Positions 63,581 to 64,000 of a stretch of 64,000 nucleotides of DNA are shown here, piece after piece. Numbering within the stretch: the stretch's first letter is position 1; the number at the start of each line of letters is the position of its first letter. Both the position numbers and the translations under genes were made by a program. The notes below the pieces were generated by a model. The model did no database searches. It saw only the letters and a program-made list of their open reading frames with translations, and was not told the origin of the DNA. The DNA comes from Wenzhouxiangella limi (GTDB lineage Bacteria > Pseudomonadota > Gammaproteobacteria > Xanthomonadales > Wenzhouxiangellaceae), in NCBI RefSeq assembly GCF_010499265.1, contig NZ_JAAGSC010000031.1:310001-374000 (forward strand). Reading direction: 5' to 3'.

Positions 63581-64000
63581 ATGGCGGCGAACCTCGACCT
63601 GACAACCTACTTCGATCGAACGACTGCCGCCCGCCTCGAAGCAACGATCGTGCAACGAACCCACCACGGCGATCTGTCGAAATGGCAAGTGGCGCCTGAT
63701 GCATTACCCGAAGTCGAAACCGGCTGGCGCATCGACGACAGCGTGTTGGTCGCCGGTGCACCGTTCGACGGTCCAGGAGCGCTGACCAAAACCCTGAAGA
63801 CCCTGATCCCGTGGCGCAAGGGGCCGCTGAACCTCGGCGGTGTCGTCATGGACACCGAATGGCGTTCGGACTGGAAGTGGAACCGGATCGCGCCGCATCT
63901 GGAACTCGAGGGCAAGCGCGTGCTCGACATCGGCGCCGGCAACGGTTACTTCGGCTGGCGCATGCTCGATGCCGGCGCGCGAGGTCGTCGCCTGCGACCC
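63581..64000 (+). CDS. cmoB: CmoB, tRNA U34 carboxymethyltransferase, cut by the window edge and apparently frameshifted
   Basis: Transfers the carboxymethyl group from carboxy-SAM to 5-hydroxyuridine at tRNA position 34. From ATG 63581 the product shows the CmoB features [40 protein letters not shown] and the SAM motif [16 protein letters not shown]. After DAGAR the frame reads GRRLRP; removing one base near 63977 restores EVVACDP, the expected continuation. The gene runs past the window end. It may be a real frameshift or a sequence error. Confidence 0.8.
   Translation, partial: MAANLDLTTYFDRTTAARLEATIVQRTHHGDLSKWQVAPDALPEVETGWRIDDSVLVAGAPFDGPGALTKTLKTLIPWRKGPLNLGGVVMDTEWRSDWKWNRIAPHLELEGKRVLDIGAGNGYFGWRMLDAGARGRRLRP

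Overview
The window is 64 kb of a high-GC gammaproteobacterial chromosome. Gene content and order (thrS-infC-rpmI-rplT-pheST-ihfA, nqrABCDEF with apbE and nqrM, smc-zipA-ligA, rnr-rlmB, cmoAB) suggest a Chromatiales/Xanthomonadales-related lineage such as Wenzhouxiangella. That placement is an inference from gene content and needs a phylogeny.

Layout. 1-8.2 kb: translation operon (3' part of thrS to pheST, ihfA, a MerR-type gene), tRNA-Pro(GGG) and folE2. 8.2-11.5 kb (minus): a lipoprotein, an M23 peptidase and an MltD-like LysM transglycosylase, forming a cell-wall operon. 11.7-18.9 kb: the complete Na+-translocating NADH:quinone reductase operon with its flavin transferase ApbE and NqrM. 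18.9-29.9 kb: two CBS-domain proteins, rnr-rlmB-deaminase, a DUF4168-type secreted protein, a sensor kinase/NtrC-type regulator pair, an OmpA-type lipoprotein, and rluB-scpB-scpA. 30-38.6 kb: bolA, a parvulin lipoprotein, queF, smc, zipA, ligA and uspA. 38.6-44.2 kb: an alcohol dehydrogenase, a threonine-aldolase-like enzyme, a sugar dehydrogenase, tRNA-Asn, ppa and tpmT.

44.2-54.5 kb is an AT-richer genomic island. Its core is a Tn7-like transposition module: TnsA-, TnsB-, TnsC- and divergent TniQ-like genes in one overlapping operon. A tyrosine recombinase and a small MerR-like regulator are transcribed in the opposite direction on its left. Four spaced 19-bp repeats at the left edge look like transposase binding sites, and two matching 16-bp dyads flank the recombinase gene. 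No CRISPR array or cas gene is present. A group II intron with its reverse transcriptase follows tniQ. After it come decayed IS fragments, cassette-like small genes and a truncated, frameshifted host gene. No matching right end was found.

54.8-62.3 kb (minus): an RND-type adaptor, a MacB-type ATPase, an FtsX/MacB-like permease, an NtrC-family regulator with an altered GAFTGA loop, and a histidine kinase, which together look like a regulated export or envelope-stress locus. 62.6-64 kb is a rearranged junction: a 5'-truncated SIMPL-domain gene abuts a 3' remnant of cmoA, followed by the start of cmoB, which has an apparent frameshift just before the window ends.
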